Below are positions 1-7,551 of a stretch of 39,786 nucleotides of DNA, piece after piece. Each line of letters starts with the position of its first letter. The stretch's first letter is position 1. The translations under genes were made by a program, and so were the position numbers. Origin of the DNA: a virus; IMG/VR virus record IMGVR_UViG_3300037847_005806, positions 1-39,786 of that record; one strand, given 5' to 3'. The notes below the pieces were generated by a model. It did no database searches. It was not told where the DNA came from and saw nothing but the letters and a program-made list of their open reading frames with translations.

Positions 1-939
1 TCAAGTGTAATGGTTAAGGATTATAATTCATCATTAGATTGGAAAAGTTCTTTCTTTAATTTAAGTGCAACAGTTACTTGTGGGGCTGATGTGGCAGGTG
101 GTTTACATTTAAGATACTTTAGGATATATACAGAGACAACTTCATCTTCTGTCAACTTTGAGGTTAATATAAGTGTTGCAGGTGAGCCAGGAACATTTAC
201 TCCAACATCAGGATTTATTTCTGTTCCTATAAATATATCTCCTAATGATGACGCTATAACTATAGCAGCAGCGATTAAGACAGCTTTAGATGCTTCACCA
301 GGTGGGTATGATTTCCATACAAGTGTTGATGGAACTGGTAAAGTTACTTTTAGTGGAATGAAGAACTGTAGAGATGTAGAGGATATTGATTTATCTTTTA
401 GAATATTAAATACCAAAACATTTTATGGTGAACAATTTTTATACTCAGACACATCTGGTAAGTTAAGTTTTAAAACATTACCCTTTGAAAGAGAGTTTCA
501 AATGGGTGCTCTGCCAACAGTAAACAACAGCAATGTATGGCTTCAAAAACCTATAACTAATGTTGGTAATATGGGTGTGGATTCAGGACTTACATTTCCA
601 ACAGTAGCATTAGCTATAAGGCAGGCTCTTGGTGGTGCTGTTTATCATGCTTCTGAGGGTGATAGCTTTGGTTATTGGCGTGGTGTTATTGGTGGTGTAG
701 CATCTTTTAATATAGGTTTATTAAGAGTTAAGAATGATTGTACTCACGCAACCCCTAATAATGGTGATTTGATAGTATCTCAAGCTTTCACTTTAACAGA
801 CCCTGACCATGGTGTTTGTTTTGATTTAACAGCATCATTTAAATTTGAAGAATCAGACTTAATTGTTCCTATTGTATATGGAACAACCTTACCTGGTGCT
901 TGGTATGGAACAACAAGATTAAAAATAAATAGAGAATAA
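1..939 (+). CDS. Virion structural protein, 3' part of a gene split by the window ends
   Basis: The frame is open from base 1 (codons before the Met at position 10 are in frame) and continues from the ATG at 39613 once the terminal repeat is joined, giving a full protein of about 337 residues. The N-terminal part carries a conserved-looking stretch (LPNDQIHAPKDF, then SLDW). The rest is rich in Thr, Ser, Gly and beta-prone segments with no signal peptide or membrane segment, as expected of a virion fibre, decoration or tail-associated protein. It directly follows the connector gene and precedes other structural genes. Exact role unknown; the Met at 10 is not the true start. Confidence 0.7.
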   Translation, partial: SSVMVKDYNSSLDWKSSFFNLSATVTCGADVAGGLHLRYFRIYTETTSSSVNFEVNISVAGEPGTFTPTSGFISVPINISPNDDAITIAAAIKTALDASPGGYDFHTSVDGTGKVTFSGMKNCRDVEDIDLSFRILNTKTFYGEQFLYSDTSGKLSFKTLPFEREFQMGALPTVNNSNVWLQKPITNVGNMGVDSGLTFPTVALAIRQALGGAVYHASEGDSFGYWRGVIGGVASFNIGLLRVKNDCTHATPNNGDLIVSQAFTLTDPDHGVCFDLTASFKFEESDLIVPIVYGTTLPGAWYGTTRLKINRE

Positions 940-965
940 TAATAACTTAAAATAAATAATTTAAA

Positions 966-1502
966 ATGGCAACAAAAATAGTAAACGCAACTTTTACAAG
1001 TACAGTTACCGACTCTATAACCTTGAATGGTAAGACTTATGGTAACACAAACACTAATACTGCTGGGTCTTGCAATGAGGCTTATGAAAGAGTATTTCAT
1101 GTTCCTCCTGTGTCTGCAACACAATGCTGGATTCCAATTTTATCAGCAACAACAGAGCCAGATAGTGGTGGTGATGTAACTTTTGGTGAATTTGAATATG
1201 CAAGATTCACAAACTGTGATGATGAATACCCAATATGGCTTAAATTTACAAATACTGATGGTATTTGCACAGATACATCAGGTGCTTCTCAATGCTTTTG
1301 TGTTAAGCTTGACGCTGGTGCAACTTATTTAACACCAAGCTCACAATGGTTAGCTACTGGTAGCGATATAGATTGTACTACAATTTTAGCTGAGGGTGGT
1401 AGAAAAGCTAAGACTCAATTACAGCTTCCTACTTTTTGGACTGTTCATGCAATAGCACACACAACAGTTTGTGATTTAGAAATGTTTGTAGTTACTACAT
1501 AA
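966..1502 (+). CDS. Probable virion structural protein, unknown role
   Basis: This 178-residue protein has no signal peptide or membrane segment. It is rich in Thr and beta-prone stretches, with about nine cysteines scattered through it. It lies 26 bp after a structural gene, and its stop codon overlaps the next start (TAATG), so it is co-translated with the envelope-protein gene downstream. Position and composition suggest a small virion or fibre component; I do not recognise a family. Confidence 0.6.
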   Translation: MATKIVNATFTSTVTDSITLNGKTYGNTNTNTAGSCNEAYERVFHVPPVSATQCWIPILSATTEPDSGGDVTFGEFEYARFTNCDDEYPIWLKFTNTDGICTDTSGASQCFCVKLDAGATYLTPSSQWLATGSDIDCTTILAEGGRKAKTQLQLPTFWTVHAIAHTTVCDLEMFVVTT

Positions 1503-2548
1503 TGAAAAAGGATATAAGTAAATTTTTATATATCCTAATCATGGCTATAGCTTTTAGTTGTAGCCTTGCTTTTGGACAGGGTGATTTCTTTAAATACTCT
1601 ACTTTTTATACTTCAATGAGTATGAATACAAGTATGGTTGAAAGAGAGGATTATATGGCTATAGATAGGGGTTATGAAGATGTAACTGAAATAAATCCCT
1701 TTGATTACTCTTTAAGATTTGGATTGCGTAAGGTGGCCAGATATGATTATGAGTATAAGGTTAAGACTTGGTATTATGGTAATGAAAAGGCTGTTTCTGA
1801 TAATGTTGCCATTGGAAACGCTGTTGGTTGGGAATACCTACTTAATTATTCTTTTATAAGAAATAGGGGGGAGAAGTTTACAGAGCAAAATTTTTGGTTG
1901 AGGTATCTGGGAAGTAAGTGTGTGACTAAAATTCAATACAAGGACAATCAGAGGGTTGACTTGAAGTACACATCTTTTGATAGCAGATACAGGATGACTT
2001 TTGGTAAACTGGATTTAAGTGTTGGAGTGTGTTTCAGAACGCATCCAGCCTATGGATTTTTACCAATCCGAGATTTTTGGACTCCAGGTGAGTCATCCTT
2101 TTCTCAACTTGCTAATGACTTTGGTTATAGTTTTGAATTTGTAAATGGAGATTTACATTGGTTTGAGGGTGATGAGTTGTTAGCAACATCAAGTGATGAG
2201 TTTTATAAACACTATTTTGGTCAAGCTATTGCGGAATTTAATGAAAGAGAGTTAGAAAAACTTGGCACACAAAAGGAAGTTAGTGCTGTATTAGGTGCTT
2301 CTTTTTATAATTACAACCCTAAATTTTGGGTGCATGCTTGGCTTAATGTTTTGCCTTATCATCATGGATTAGACGATTATTCTTTTGAGTATGGATATGG
2401 TATGGATAATTTAGATTGGGATTCAGGAATGGTTTTAGGTTTGCGTGTCACTAAAAGTTTAGGTATATTTGTGGAGGGGCTTCATCAAAGATATTGGGGT
2501 AAAGAGGTTTTTGAATGTAAGTTTGGGTTTAATTATTTAATATTTTAG
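1502..2548 (+). CDS. Predicted exported outer-membrane beta-barrel protein
   Basis: The 348-residue protein starts with a signal peptide (basic MKKDISK, a hydrophobic stretch to about residue 22, then AFGQ, a typical Bacteroidota signal peptidase I site). The body alternates aromatic and polar residues in many short strands (for example YEYKVKTWYYG, YRMTFGKLDLSVGVCF, FWVHAWLNVL) and ends in FGFNYLIF. A C-terminal Phe is the classic outer-membrane barrel signature. No lipobox is convincing. It sits between virion genes and the lysis block, so it is probably expressed late. Inference: a barrel placed in the host outer membrane, perhaps to block superinfection or help release. A virion protein is less likely because of the signal peptide. 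Confidence 0.65.
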   Translation: MKKDISKFLYILIMAIAFSCSLAFGQGDFFKYSTFYTSMSMNTSMVEREDYMAIDRGYEDVTEINPFDYSLRFGLRKVARYDYEYKVKTWYYGNEKAVSDNVAIGNAVGWEYLLNYSFIRNRGEKFTEQNFWLRYLGSKCVTKIQYKDNQRVDLKYTSFDSRYRMTFGKLDLSVGVCFRTHPAYGFLPIRDFWTPGESSFSQLANDFGYSFEFVNGDLHWFEGDELLATSSDEFYKHYFGQAIAEFNERELEKLGTQKEVSAVLGASFYNYNPKFWVHAWLNVLPYHHGLDDYSFEYGYGMDNLDWDSGMVLGLRVTKSLGIFVEGLHQRYWGKEVFECKFGFNYLIF

Positions 2549-2550
2549 TT

Positions 2551-3123
2551 ATGAAAAAATTATTATTATTTTTATTTTTATCAAGTTATGCTTTTAGTCA
2601 AACAAATTGTGAGTTATGTGTTGAACAAAATGGTTTCTATTGTGGAGATGATGAATCTAATTGGACTCAGTATAGTCCTCTTGGTTGCGTTCCTAATGGT
2701 TATGATGGCTTATTTTATCTTAATGATGGGTGGAGTGATTGTGCAGATAGTTCAGACGAGGATAATGCGACCCCTACAACTATGGAGGAGTGCAACCCTT
2801 ATGTAGAGCCATGTGATACAGTATATGTAACAGAGTATGAAACTATATTTGATACTATAGTTGAGATTCAAGTTATAGAGGAGATAGACACTATGTTTAT
2901 ATATGAGAATGTTTTAGACACATTATATATAACTGAAATAGAATATATGTATATAGAAGAATATATTGATTGTGATACAGGTATGCCTTGTAATACATCA
3001 ATAATGGAATTAATAAACAAATCAAAAGAAGATAATAAAATGTATGATTTGCTTGGTAAAGAAATTTTAAGACCAAGAGGATTGTATATACAAAGTGGAG
3101 AAGTAAAATATAAACTAAACTAA
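2551..3123 (+). CDS. Secreted Cys-rich protein with a C-terminus resembling a T9SS sorting tail
   Basis: The 190-residue protein opens with a clear signal peptide (MKKLLLFLFLSSYAFSQ). A Cys-rich N-terminal region (about residues 18-90) includes an acidic DGWSDCADSSDED stretch reminiscent of a calcium-binding loop. The middle (about 90-145) is a Thr/Glu/Ile-rich linker with repeated DT.Y/F motifs. The last 27 residues (YDLLGKEI, then RGLYIQSGE) resemble the type A C-terminal sorting domain of Bacteroidota type IX secretion cargo. It follows the beta-barrel gene by 2 bp. Inference: exported through host Sec and possibly T9SS to the cell surface. Function unknown. Confidence 0.6.
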   Translation: MKKLLLFLFLSSYAFSQTNCELCVEQNGFYCGDDESNWTQYSPLGCVPNGYDGLFYLNDGWSDCADSSDEDNATPTTMEECNPYVEPCDTVYVTEYETIFDTIVEIQVIEEIDTMFIYENVLDTLYITEIEYMYIEEYIDCDTGMPCNTSIMELINKSKEDNKMYDLLGKEILRPRGLYIQSGEVKYKLN

Positions 3124-3131
3124 ATTAAATT

Positions 3132-3338
3132 ATGAATATTATGAAAGAAATGTTAATGAAAATGTTTAAGTCAAGAAAATTCTGGTATGGATTTTCTATA
3201 ATTATGGTCATTATTTTCTCAGATAAAATGGGGATTAGTGATGTAAAAATGAATACATTGTGTATGGTTGGTGTTGCCATGATTATAGGTCAAGGTATAG
3301 CTGACATAGCGTGCATGAAAAAGGATTGCAAAAAATAA
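3132..3338 (+). CDS. Small membrane protein in the lysis block (holin-like candidate)
   Basis: This 68-residue protein has a charged N-terminus (KEMLMKMFKSRKFW) and two hydrophobic segments (about residues 20-32 and 42-58) separated by a short polar turn, with a basic tail (MKKDCKK). It lies 8 bp after the secreted-protein gene and 12 bp before another single-span membrane protein. Size and context fit a holin or accessory lysis protein, but the family was not recognised with certainty. Confidence 0.55.
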   Translation: MNIMKEMLMKMFKSRKFWYGFSIIMVIIFSDKMGISDVKMNTLCMVGVAMIIGQGIADIACMKKDCKK

Positions 3339-3350
3339 TAATTAATTAAA

Positions 3351-3626
3351 ATGGCAGAATTATCAGAAAATACTAAATTTGATATAAGTCTAAAAACTTT
3401 AGGTGGTATAGCAGCCTTGATAACTACTTTAGTAAGTATGTGGTTTGCTCTAAAAGCGGATATAGCTGAAGCAAAAGAGCTACCAAAACCAGAGATTAAT
3501 AGAGTTGAATATGACCTAAAAGATGAAGCTATAAGAAATGCGATATATGAGACACAGAGTGATGTCCAAGATATTAAAACTCAGCTTGATAAAATAGATG
3601 AAAGACTATATGAAATGGTTAAGTAA
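3351..3626 (+). CDS. Single-span membrane protein with coiled coil (spanin- or holin-accessory-like)
   Basis: The 91-residue protein has one membrane segment (about residues 16-33, GGIAALITTLVSMWFAL) followed by a charged helical tail. Heptad-like spacing there (DVQDIKTQLDKIDERLYEM) predicts a coiled coil. Its 3' end overlaps the next gene by 29 bp. The topology (membrane anchor plus periplasmic coiled coil) next to endolysin and holin resembles an i-spanin or accessory lysis protein. No lipoprotein partner is obvious. Confidence 0.5.
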   Translation: MAELSENTKFDISLKTLGGIAALITTLVSMWFALKADIAEAKELPKPEINRVEYDLKDEAIRNAIYETQSDVQDIKTQLDKIDERLYEMVK

Positions 3627-3975
3627 AATAGTAATACTATTTTTGTTCTGTCAATATTTGACAGCTCAAGAATTTATAACAGAAAGAAACTATCAAAGTA
3701 AAATCGGTAGTGGAGTTGTTGTTGTAGAGGTTTGGGCTGAATTTAATAAAGCTAATGAGGTTTCCTGGATTGGTGACTTAAAGGACTGTAAGGTCTATAG
3801 GATTGATATACAGGAGGCCTCAAGCTTAAATATAAAAACTGTTCCAACAGTTATAGTTTACAGCTCAGGAGAGGAGGATAGTAGGTTTAAAGCTAATATT
3901 ATGTTAGAGTTAAATGCTACAAAAAAAGAAGTTCAAGAAGTTGTTGACAAAATAATTTTATCCAAATTTGAATAA
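3598..3975 (+). CDS. Exported thioredoxin-fold protein lacking the catalytic CxxC
   Basis: The 125-residue protein has a signal peptide (hydrophobic IVILFLFCQYL followed by TAQ). The mature part follows the thioredoxin pattern: a strand VVVVEVWAEFN in place of the usual VDFWAxWC, then a region around NIKTVPTVIVYSSGEE that matches the cis-Pro strand (xxxxPTxxxxxxG), and a C-terminal helix. The positions where thioredoxins carry WCxxC read EFNKAN, so both active-site cysteines are missing and redox chemistry is unlikely. It overlaps the upstream gene by 29 bp and abuts the endolysin (TAATG). The start could also be the Met at residue 5. Confidence 0.6.
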   Translation: MKDYMKWLSKIVILFLFCQYLTAQEFITERNYQSKIGSGVVVVEVWAEFNKANEVSWIGDLKDCKVYRIDIQEASSLNIKTVPTVIVYSSGEEDSRFKANIMLELNATKKEVQEVVDKIILSKFE

Positions 3976-4454
3976 TGAAATTATCAGAAAATTTTTATCT
4001 CTCTGAGTTTTTAAAATCTAATGTAGCAATGAGAAAAAACCTTTCAAATGAGCCAACTACTCATCAGATAGGTCAAATGAAGATTTTATGCGAAGAGCTA
4101 TTACAGCCAATTAGAGACTGTTTAGGACCTATTGGCATTAATTCAGGGTTTAGGTCCGAAGAATTAAATAAAGCTCTTGGAGGGGCTCACAAGTATATTA
4201 ATGGGGTTTACACAGCAACCAGTCAACATTGCAAGGGTCAGGCTGCTGATTTAAGATATATTGATGTAAATAAAAAATTAAATAATAAGGCTATATGGGA
4301 TTGTGTTTTAGAGTGTGGCCTTGAATTTGACCAAATGATTAATGAGTTTGATTATGCTTGGATTCATATTTCATTTAATAAAGGTCACAATAGAAATGCT
4401 TTATTAGAGGCTTACAGGGGTGAGAATGGTAAAACTAAATATAAAAGAGTATGA
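3975..4454 (+). CDS. Peptidoglycan peptidase of the M15 family (endolysin)
   Basis: The 159-residue protein shows the M15 layout: a helical N-terminus, the NSGFRSEELNKALGG motif (about residue 56 on), the zinc motif SQHCKGQAADL with His and Asp ligands (about 82-92), and a final WIHISF His (about 135). M15 enzymes cut peptide bonds in the peptidoglycan stem (D-Ala-D-Ala or L-Ala-D-Glu type). No signal peptide, so it needs a holin to cross the inner membrane; the holin-like gene follows with a 4-bp overlap. The start overlaps the upstream stop (TAATG). Confidence 0.85.
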   Translation: MKLSENFYLSEFLKSNVAMRKNLSNEPTTHQIGQMKILCEELLQPIRDCLGPIGINSGFRSEELNKALGGAHKYINGVYTATSQHCKGQAADLRYIDVNKKLNNKAIWDCVLECGLEFDQMINEFDYAWIHISFNKGHNRNALLEAYRGENGKTKYKRV

Positions 4455-4825
4455 TTAAGGGATTTATAAAATCATTGATTGGTGATGCGTCAACTATTAT
4501 AGATGATGTTGTTACATCTAAAGAAGAAAAAATGGCACTTAAAAATGCTATGAAAAAAATGTTATTAGAATCAGAAGTTGAGTTACAAAAAAATGTAACA
4601 GAAAGATGGAAAGCAGATATGCAATCTGATTCATGGTTAAGTAAAAATGTAAGGCCTCTTACCCTTGCTTTTCTTTTAGTATCTACAGTTTTACTTATAT
4701 TTATAGACGCAGGATTTATTGACTTTGAGGTTAAAAATTCATGGGTTGACCTCTTGCAACTTGTTATGATTTCTGTCGTGGGGGCATACTTTGGAGGTCG
4801 CTCATTAGAGAAGATTAAAAAATAA
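4451..4825 (+). CDS. Holin-like membrane protein
   Basis: The 124-residue protein has an amphipathic, charged N-terminal half (to about residue 65, with WKADMQSDSWLSKNVRPLTL) and two membrane segments (about 72-88 and 99-115). It closes with GGRSLEKIKK. This arrangement matches the phage family often called 'holin of 3TMs / gene-transfer release'. It overlaps the endolysin gene by 4 bp. It would form the inner-membrane lesion that lets the M15 endolysin reach the cell wall. It is the last gene of the block; the next gene has its own promoter. Confidence 0.75.
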   Translation: MIKGFIKSLIGDASTIIDDVVTSKEEKMALKNAMKKMLLESEVELQKNVTERWKADMQSDSWLSKNVRPLTLAFLLVSTVLLIFIDAGFIDFEVKNSWVDLLQLVMISVVGAYFGGRSLEKIKK

Positions 4826-4828
4826 TAC

Positions 4829-4859
4829 TTGCATCATATCTTTTTTTTTCTTTACTTTG
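4829..4859 (+). promoter_or_regulatory. Promoter, Bacteroidota type, for the phosphoesterase gene
   Basis: A -33 TTG (4829-4831) is followed after 20 bp by TTACTTTG (4852-4859), one mismatch from TAnnTTTG. The ATG lies 20 bp further on. Spacing equals that of the other promoters in this genome. Confidence 0.6.
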
Positions 4860-4879
4860 TGTAAACAAAGCAAAACATC

Positions 4880-5644
4880 ATGGCTAAAAATGGACAATTC
4901 AGACCTCGTTTATCAAAATATGAAAATGATTTAATACAAGCTTTTAGGAATAATAAAAATGTGGGTGTTATAGGTGACACCCATGAGCCTTTTTGCCACA
5001 AACACTATAGAGACTTCTGTTATGAAGTCTTTTCTCGTTTTGGGGTATCAGAGATAATTCATATTGGAGATGAGGTAGATAACGCAGCCCTGTCCTACCA
5101 TGAGTCACCAGTAGAGCTACCAGATGCAGAGTCAGAAGCTGAGCAAGCTCAAAAGGCTATGGAAAAATGGTATGCAACATTTCCAGATGTAAAAGTTTGT
5201 GTGGGTAATCATTCCGCTTTACCTTTTAGAAAGGCCACTACAGCAGGAATACCAAGTAGATTTATGAAAACTTATGAAGAGATATGGAACGCACCTAAAG
5301 GATGGAAGTGGGATTTATCTTGGGAAATAGATGGTGTTCTTTATGAGCATGGAACTGGTAGTAGTGGTATATCAGGAGCAAGGAATAGAGCTATTGCCAA
5401 CAGGCAATCAACAGTAGTTGGTCATTCACATTCATTTGGGGGTGTTGCTTATATGGCCTCAAGAAATGATATTATATTTGGACTTAATGTGGGGTGTGGA
5501 ATTGATGTGGACCACATGGCCTTTTCTTATGGCAAAAACTTTCCCAAGAAACCCACCTTGGGTTGTGGGGTTGTTTTAAATGAGGGTAAAACAGGTATTT
5601 TTGTTCCAATGGATTTAGGTAGGAGGAATTTATATAAATTTTAA
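4880..5644 (+). CDS. Calcineurin-like metallophosphoesterase
   Basis: The 254-residue protein carries the metallophosphoesterase motif series in order: GDTHEP (residues 32-37), GDEVD (63-67), GNHS (about 111), and GHSHSFGG (about 178). These supply the two-metal ligands. An acidic insertion (about 75-95) lies between the second and third motifs. Members hydrolyse phosphate esters of nucleic acids, nucleotides or proteins; the substrate here is unknown. It is a monocistronic unit with its own promoter, then a repeat pair and terminator downstream. A role in DNA end processing or defence evasion is possible but not shown. Confidence 0.8.
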   Translation: MAKNGQFRPRLSKYENDLIQAFRNNKNVGVIGDTHEPFCHKHYRDFCYEVFSRFGVSEIIHIGDEVDNAALSYHESPVELPDAESEAEQAQKAMEKWYATFPDVKVCVGNHSALPFRKATTAGIPSRFMKTYEEIWNAPKGWKWDLSWEIDGVLYEHGTGSSGISGARNRAIANRQSTVVGHSHSFGGVAYMASRNDIIFGLNVGCGIDVDHMAFSYGKNFPKKPTLGCGVVLNEGKTGIFVPMDLGRRNLYKF

Positions 5645-5646
5645 AC

Positions 5647-5710
5647 AAAAAAATCCTGGAGAAATCCCTTTTATAGAGTAAAAAGTCCTGAGAAAAATCC
5701 TTTTATATAG
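5647..5710 (+). repeat. Repeat pair A: two tandem 32-bp units
   Basis: Two directly abutting units (5647-5678, 5679-5710) share A-run + TCCTG(G/A)GA + A-rich + CCTTTTATA. The TCCTG cores start at 5654 and 5686, exactly 32 bp apart. The same doublet, with the same period, occurs at 9475-9538 and 10949-11012. Confidence 0.8.
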
Positions 5711-5760
5711 ATTGTTCCAAAAATTTCTTGACTATTTAAAATAAAAGTTGTTAATTGCTT

Positions 5761-5817
5761 ATGAAAGCAATTCCTTTCTTTTTGGTTTGTTTTTGTTTTG
5801 TGTTTTTAATCTTCTAA
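5761..5817 (+). CDS. Possible 18-residue hydrophobic micro-peptide
   Basis: An ATG at 5761 opens MKAIPFFLVCFCFVFLIF followed by TAA. The ATG lies in the loop of a perfect 8-bp hairpin (AATTGCTT 5753-5760, ATGA, AAGCAATT 5765-5772), and a terminator follows the stop codon by 7 bp. It may be a leader or membrane micro-peptide, or chance in AT-rich DNA. No promoter close upstream is convincing. Confidence 0.3.
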   Translation: MKAIPFFLVCFCFVFLIF

Positions 5818-5823
5818 CGAAAA

Positions 5824-5847
5824 GGGAGCAAGTCTGCTCCTTTTTTT
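5824..5847 (+). terminator. Rho-independent terminator
   Basis: GGAGCA (5825-5830), loop AGTC, TGCTCC (5835-5840), then seven T. It ends the phosphoesterase transcript before the promoter at 5860. Confidence 0.9.
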
Positions 5848-5859
5848 ATTGTCTAAAAA

Positions 5860-5891
5860 TTTGGTATTATCATTTTTTATTTATATGTTTG
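5860..5891 (+). promoter_or_regulatory. Promoter, Bacteroidota type
   Basis: TTTG (5860-5863), 20 bp, TATGTTTG (5884-5891), an exact TAnnTTTG match. It starts the 5916 gene, whose ATG is 25 bp downstream. Confidence 0.8.
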
Positions 5892-5915
5892 TACTGAACA
5901 TTAAAATAAATTACT

Positions 5916-6470
5916 ATGACAACAAATAAACCAATCAACGATTTTATTATATTATACATTGATAACGAGGTTGCCTATATGAAAGATGGTGATGGAAATT
6001 ATTATTGTTTAGATTTCTATTATAAAGAAAAATCATTATTTAGAGATTATGCTTGTGTTGAGCCAATATCTATATATGTAGATGAAGATGGTGATATATG
6101 CAAAGAATATGATGATGATACATGGGAATTAAATAGTGATGTAATTAGTTTATATATAAAAGAATATGATAAACTTGATGTTTATGATGACTTTGTTTCT
6201 ATACCTGATAATGATTGTGGTATTTTTAGAATACATAAAGAAGATGAGTGGTGGTATGGCTTACCAATTTCTGAAAGATTAGATGAATTAGATGATATAG
6301 AAGTTGATGGTATCTGTCATAATGATTACCCTAAATATACAGATGCGTATATAAGTGGTGCTACAATTTTTGATGGCTTTAATCAAAGGGAACTAACCGA
6401 AGAAGAGATTGAAATTGTAAATGAAGATTATGATTTTGTTTACAAAAAAGTCATGGAGCATTTGTTCTAA
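5916..6470 (+). CDS. Highly acidic early protein, unknown function
   Basis: A 184-residue protein in which about 27% of residues are Asp or Glu, with many Tyr and few basic residues. No membrane segment or recognised motif. It is the only gene between its own promoter (5860) and the next promoter (6524). Early phage proteins with this charge are sometimes DNA mimics that bind host nucleases or regulators; that is only an inference here. Confidence 0.65.
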   Translation: MTTNKPINDFIILYIDNEVAYMKDGDGNYYCLDFYYKEKSLFRDYACVEPISIYVDEDGDICKEYDDDTWELNSDVISLYIKEYDKLDVYDDFVSIPDNDCGIFRIHKEDEWWYGLPISERLDELDDIEVDGICHNDYPKYTDAYISGATIFDGFNQRELTEEEIEIVNEDYDFVYKKVMEHLF

Positions 6471-6523
6471 AATGTTAATAACTCAACAATTCCTATCTGT
6501 AAATAAAAATAATTGTTGAAAAA

Positions 6524-6555
6524 TTTGGTAGTTTAAAAAAAACTACTTATGTTTG
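6524..6555 (+). promoter_or_regulatory. Promoter, Bacteroidota type, for the 6598-9469 gene cluster
   Basis: TTTG (6524-6527), 20 bp, TATGTTTG (6548-6555). The -33 sits in the string AAATTTGGTA seen at several phage promoters. The first gene starts 43 bp downstream. Confidence 0.8.
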
Positions 6556-6597
6556 TAGAAACAAAACAAATTACTAATTAAAAAAACAAAACAAATC

Positions 6598-7020
6598 ATG
6601 GAGAAATTTAAAGTAAAACAAGATTTTCAATTTGTCAAAAGAATAAAAGAAGATGAAAGTTATTTCGTTGATGTAGATGGTTTTGATGGTGATATAGATA
6701 AATTGGTAGAGTTAGATGAAAAAGGTAAAGAATATAATGTTGAGATGCAATATGGTAGAATAGATTGGGAGGTAGCATGGGAATTAAGAGAGTATGGGAT
6801 AAAATATATGGACATTTATCTTTCATCTATGAGTATTGAGTTGGTTTGGTATGATGATTATGAAGATGAGATTATAACAAAGACTTACACAAAAGATGAT
6901 TTTGAAGATTGTGAGGTAAACTTTGATATAAACTTTACTGATAGAGGGAATAGACATGCCGAGCCAACCAATATCTTATTGGATTTTCAGAATAGTAAAA
7001 TAACATTAGATATATATTAA
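6598..7020 (+). CDS. Acidic protein, unknown function
   Basis: A 140-residue protein starting MEKFKVKQDFQFVKRIKEDE, rich in Asp, Glu, Tyr and Trp, with no membrane segment. The pattern of short alternating strands (YMDIYLSSMSIELVWYDDYEDE) suggests a small beta-rich fold. First gene of an operon of about eleven tightly spaced small genes ending at 9469. No family recognised. Confidence 0.6.
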   Translation: MEKFKVKQDFQFVKRIKEDESYFVDVDGFDGDIDKLVELDEKGKEYNVEMQYGRIDWEVAWELREYGIKYMDIYLSSMSIELVWYDDYEDEIITKTYTKDDFEDCEVNFDINFTDRGNRHAEPTNILLDFQNSKITLDIY

Positions 7021-7022
7021 TT

Positions 7023-7229
7023 ATGGATAAAGAAAAACTACTTGACTTTTTAATGGAAGATTTAAAAAAGTTAAAAATTAATGTAGAGATATTAATTGAT
7101 TATGTAAATAATTATTTAGGGAATACATTAGAAAAAGATTATAATGATAAAGAAAAAGAAAATCCGATAGATGAGATAGATAATTTCTTTTGGTATTGGG
7201 AACAACATATAAAACAATTAAAAAAATAA
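7023..7229 (+). CDS. Small helical protein, unknown function
   Basis: A 68-residue, charged, helix-prone protein (KEKLLDFLMEDLKKLKINVEIL). It starts 2 bp after the upstream stop and ends 4 bp before the next start, so it is co-translated. No family recognised. Confidence 0.55.
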   Translation: MDKEKLLDFLMEDLKKLKINVEILIDYVNNYLGNTLEKDYNDKEKENPIDEIDNFFWYWEQHIKQLKK

Positions 7230-7233
7230 AATT

Positions 7234-7545
7234 ATGAACACAAACACATTAAATAGACATTTAGAGAACAAATCAACACAAGACATAACTGAAATGGTTA
7301 ATGAGATATTAGATATTATTGATAGAAATGATAAGAAATATAATTTAGAACATGAAAGTTTTTATCATTTAAAAATTAATAAAAATGATAGGAATTGTAA
7401 AGAAAAAATAGTTTATGAGGATAAATTATTTAAAATGAGCAACATAAGAGATATGTTAAGAAGTATGTTTAAGGAAAGGTATTTTAATAGAATACTTAAA
7501 AGAAGAACAGAAGATTTATTAACTAAAGTAGAATTATTAGATTAA
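7234..7545 (+). CDS. Small charged protein, unknown function
   Basis: A 103-residue protein, mostly helical by composition, ending in a basic segment (KERYFNRILKRRTEDLLTK). Its start is preceded by AAAATT, the A-rich context used throughout this operon in place of a Shine-Dalgarno site. No family recognised. Confidence 0.55.
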   Translation: MNTNTLNRHLENKSTQDITEMVNEILDIIDRNDKKYNLEHESFYHLKINKNDRNCKEKIVYEDKLFKMSNIRDMLRSMFKERYFNRILKRRTEDLLTKVELLD

Positions 7546-7551
7546 AAAATT

